Positions 4,529 to 7,038 of a stretch of DNA of 7,038 nt are shown piece by piece (the first letter of the stretch is position 1; every line of letters begins with the position of its first letter). Under the pieces are notes generated by a model. The model was not told where the DNA came from. It was given only the letters and a program-made list of their open reading frames with translations, and did no database searches. Source of the stretch: Methylococcales bacterium (lineage in GTDB: Bacteria > Pseudomonadota > Gammaproteobacteria > Methylococcales > UBA1147); contig JANXGZ010000107.1 in assembly GCA_024958995.1 (NCBI GenBank), forward strand, positions 1 to 7,038, in the 5' to 3' direction. Made by a program: the position numbers and the translations under genes.

Positions 4529-7038
4529 TTATCCGGTCCATCCAAGGCCTGTGGCAATGCAGTTGATTGACATCAACAGGGGTATCAAAACCCTTTTGCG
4601 CTCAGGATCGTTCTCGGGCAGGTTTCTGAAATGTCGGATTAGACGCATCTGTTCCCGGCCGATTAGGTTGACCGTTGGTAACCTGCGCGTGAGTTTTCGT
4701 CTGAAGCGAGGGAAACGTTCGGCCAGGAGATTGCTTCCGGACACACTGAGGACCTGTTCAACCGTCAGGTGGTATTCATCTTCAATCAGTCCGAAGATCT
4801 GCTGGCGGACCGTGTCGTTGGTGACTAGTTCGGAGTACTCCTTGGCAATCGAGAGGTCGACCTGAGACAAGGTTTTCTCGGCTTCGTCGATCACTAGGCG
4901 GAATAGTTTCGAATTCCTGAACAGTCTTGACAGGGTGTCGGTGTTTGGCTCGTTTAGCTCTTTAAAGGCCAGCAGAGCGCTTCCAAGTCCGTACCAGCTC
5001 GGTACCAGATGACGGTTCTGGGTCCAGGCAAAAACCCACGGTATGGCTCTCAGGTCGGCGAGTGAACTGGCACCGAAGCGCCGACTCGGACGCGATCCAA
5101 TATTCAGGAGTGAGAGTTCTTCAACGGGACTGGCCGCTTCGTAGTATTCCAGTAGGCCAGGTTGTTCGACCAGATTACGGTAAGCTAAAAACGAATATTC
5201 GGACAACGACTGGAATGCTTCACTGAAACTCTCGCAATCCTTTTCCTGCTGCTCTGAAGCCGATCGCAACGAGTGTCCGATTACGCTGGAAGCAAGTAGT
5301 TCCATGTGATACAGGGCGGTACCTCGATTGGCAAACTTGGAGGAAACGACCTCGCCCTGTTCGGTTATCCGCATCTGTCCGTGTACGGAATCGGAGGGTT
5401 GTGCAGCAATGGCTCGCTCGCTGGGAGCCCCGCCCCGGCTGATCGATCCTCCTCGGCCGTGAAAGAAGGAAATCGGGATGCCGGTGCTTTTACCTACCTG
5501 GGTCAGGCGCGTCTGAGCCAGGTGGAGTTCCCAGTTCGATGTCAAGTAACCGCCGTCCTTGTTCGAGTCCGAGTAGCCGATCATGACCTCCTGTACCCCA
5601 CCGGCCCACTGAAGGCTGCTTTGTACCAGAGTCCTGGACAAGAATGTCTGCATGATCGCGGGTGCGGCTCTGAGGTCCTCGATCGTCTCAAACAATGGAA
5701 CGACCGGCAAGGTACAGGCTGGTGAGCTTTCTGAGGTGAAGAGCCCAGAATACCTGGCCAGCAGATAAACCCCCAGGATATCGGCTTCCGACTGGGTCAT
5801 GCTCAGGACGAAATTTCCGAATGCCTGGGGATCCACTGATTCGCGGCTTTCCGCCACCATCTGGAACAGGATCAGAGTTTCGCGTGCGTTTTCCGGTAGG
5901 TTGGCAGATTCAAGAACCTTTGGGCTAGGTTCTACCAGTTCCGATAGAATCCACTGTTTCCAGGGTTCCGAGAATTTGCCGGGACAGTCGGACACGTCAT
6001 TACCGGTCCTTAGTGCCCATATTGCCTGTAAAGTGTTGGTCGTGACCGTGGTGTTTTGCCGCAAGTCTAGGCTGGCGGTTCGGAACCGAAAAATTTCGAC
6101 CGCGCGGCGAATCGGTTGCACCAGTGTTCGGGCAAGGGATTCGCAACGGCAGTGGTTCAGCGCATCTTCGAGGAAGACCAGATCCTCGATCAGTTCGTCG
6201 GCTGATCGATAAGCCGGGGCACGGGTTTTGGGGCCAGGAGTTGAATCCGTTGTTGTCTGGATCGTCGCATTCAGTTTTTCCGCGAGGCAGACTACGTACT
6301 GGCGGAATAACTCGCCCGGGTTTCGTTTCCCGACAATCTTCTGGTTGCCGGAATCGCATATCATTTGCGCAAGGCGTGAATGATATGCGTCAGGAAGGTC
6401 GACAGCATGCTGACCGATACTCAAATGGTTTCTGAGGTCTTGCAGTTGGAACAGGTATCGTTCGATACATGTGATCCGATGGGCGAGCAGCGTATCTCTA
6501 GTTACTTCGTTGGTAACGAAAGGATTACCGTCGCGATCGCCGCCAATCCATGACCCAAACTGGAAAAATGGTGGAAGTTGGAACGAATGGCCGGGGTAAT
6601 GCCGATCCAGCGCCCATTCCAGTTTTTCGAACAGTTCCGGAACACGTTCGTACAGTGAATCGCGATAAAAATGCAGGCCCCAACTGACTTCCTGGCCGAC
6701 GCTCGGCTTTTCAATACGAAGTTCACCGGTTAGCCACAGTAGATCGATTTCGTTTCGAAGATGGTCGATCAATTGCTTGCGTTCGCGTTCCGTCCAGCGA
6801 GGCGATTCCAGGTTCATCAAGTGAAGGTAAATACGGCGATGAATTTCCAGAACGGTAATCCGTTTTGCCTCGGTTGGATGCGCGGTAATCACCGGGCGTA
6901 CATTGGCCATGTCGAGGAACAACTGGATTTCTTCAGCACTTGTTCCGGAATCTTTCAGTTGTTTTAGGACTTGTGGCAGACTGTTCTGTACGAAGTCGGG
7001 CCCCAGCTGGGTTTCGATTGCCCGGCGCCGGCGCATTC
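4529..7038 (-). CDS. ppc: Phosphoenolpyruvate carboxylase (N-terminus outside the window)
   Basis: PEP carboxylase adds bicarbonate to PEP to give oxaloacetate, the CO2-fixing step of the serine cycle. The frame stays open to the right edge. The ATG at 7034-7036 heads 835 residues, but E. coli PEPC has 883 and the arginine-rich stretch after this Met looks internal, so the true start is upstream. Numbering from that Met: catalytic His53 in TAHPTE (E. coli His138), GGDRDGNP (165-172), Arg326 in LDLRQ, Lys493 in GYSDSNKDGG, glycine loop FHGRGGSISRGGAP (525-538), ITEQGE (557-562) and RAIPWVFAWTQNR (663-675). All catalytic motifs are intact. The C-terminus reads GLGWTG, so the position of E. coli Asn881, an aspartate-inhibitor contact, is Trp833. 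By the same offset Lys773 becomes Gln725. It is transcribed toward the aminotransferase gene; its promoter is not in the window. Confidence 0.95.
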   Translation of the reverse strand, partial: MRRRRAIETQLGPDFVQNSLPQVLKQLKDSGTSAEEIQLFLDMANVRPVITAHPTEAKRITVLEIHRRIYLHLMNLESPRWTERERKQLIDHLRNEIDLLWLTGELRIEKPSVGQEVSWGLHFYRDSLYERVPELFEKLEWALDRHYPGHSFQLPPFFQFGSWIGGDRDGNPFVTNEVTRDTLLAHRITCIERYLFQLQDLRNHLSIGQHAVDLPDAYHSRLAQMICDSGNQKIVGKRNPGELFRQYVVCLAEKLNATIQTTTDSTPGPKTRAPAYRSADELIEDLVFLEDALNHCRCESLARTLVQPIRRAVEIFRFRTASLDLRQNTTVTTNTLQAIWALRTGNDVSDCPGKFSEPWKQWILSELVEPSPKVLESANLPENARETLILFQMVAESRESVDPQAFGNFVLSMTQSEADILGVYLLARYSGLFTSESSPACTLPVVPLFETIEDLRAAPAIMQTFLSRTLVQSSLQWAGGVQEVMIGYSDSNKDGGYLTSNWELHLAQTRLTQVGKSTGIPISFFHGRGGSISRGGAPSERAIAAQPSDSVHGQMRITEQGEVVSSKFANRGTALYHMELLASSVIGHSLRSASEQQEKDCESFSEAFQSLSEYSFLAYRNLVEQPGLLEYYEAASPVEELSLLNIGSRPSRRFGASSLADLRAIPWVFAWTQNRHLVPSWYGLGSALLAFKELNEPNTDTLSRLFRNSKLFRLVIDEAEKTLSQVDLSIAKEYSELVTNDTVRQQIFGLIEDEYHLTVEQVLSVSGSNLLAERFPRFRRKLTRRLPTVNLIGREQMRLIRHFRNLPENDPERKRVLIPLLMSINCIATGLGWTG

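Noticed and set aside
5306..6435. Several + strand ORFs of 100-139 codons inside ppc
   Set aside because: They lie antisense to well-conserved PEP carboxylase sequence, show no motifs and have no ribosome binding sites.

Overview
The window holds most of the C4 half of the serine cycle, the route by which many methylotrophs assimilate one-carbon units. All four complete or nearly complete genes, and the one truncated at the left edge, belong to it. On the + strand they are the 3' part of malyl-CoA lyase (mcl), both subunits of malate-CoA ligase (mtkA, mtkB), and a class V pyridoxal-phosphate aminotransferase best read as the serine-glyoxylate aminotransferase of the cycle. On the - strand, converging on the aminotransferase, is phosphoenolpyruvate carboxylase (ppc), whose N-terminus lies past the right edge.

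Layout: 1-2757 is a tight mcl-mtkA-mtkB operon with 21-nt gaps, each carrying a Shine-Dalgarno sequence. It is followed by a plausible Rho-independent terminator (2834-2878). The 354-nt gap 2758-3111 also holds a good sigma70-type promoter (2969-2997) and a roughly 110-nt leader with a stem-loop before the aminotransferase (3112-4335). That gene ends in a textbook terminator (4373-4406). The 193-nt convergent gap leads to the 3' end of ppc (4529 to beyond 7038).

How the genes work together: PEP carboxylase makes oxaloacetate. Malate dehydrogenase (not in the window) reduces it to malate. MtkAB converts malate to malyl-CoA with ATP, and Mcl splits malyl-CoA into acetyl-CoA and glyoxylate. The aminotransferase then uses glyoxylate as amino acceptor, giving glycine and (from serine) hydroxypyruvate. 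The partners hprA, gck, glyA, mtdA and fch, and any methanol or methylamine oxidation genes, are not visible here, so methylotrophy is an inference from the module.

Organism: probably a proteobacterium of moderate GC. Mcl, MtkA and MtkB closely resemble the Methylorubrum/Methylobacterium proteins as I remember them, but the gene order differs (mcl upstream of mtkA, ppc inverted) and the aminotransferase is far from the classical SgaA. I cannot name a genus. I see no mobile elements, CRISPR arrays, tRNA or rRNA genes. The points most worth a second look are the atypical aminotransferase with its own promoter and structured leader, and a PEP carboxylase that appears to have lost part of its aspartate-inhibition site.
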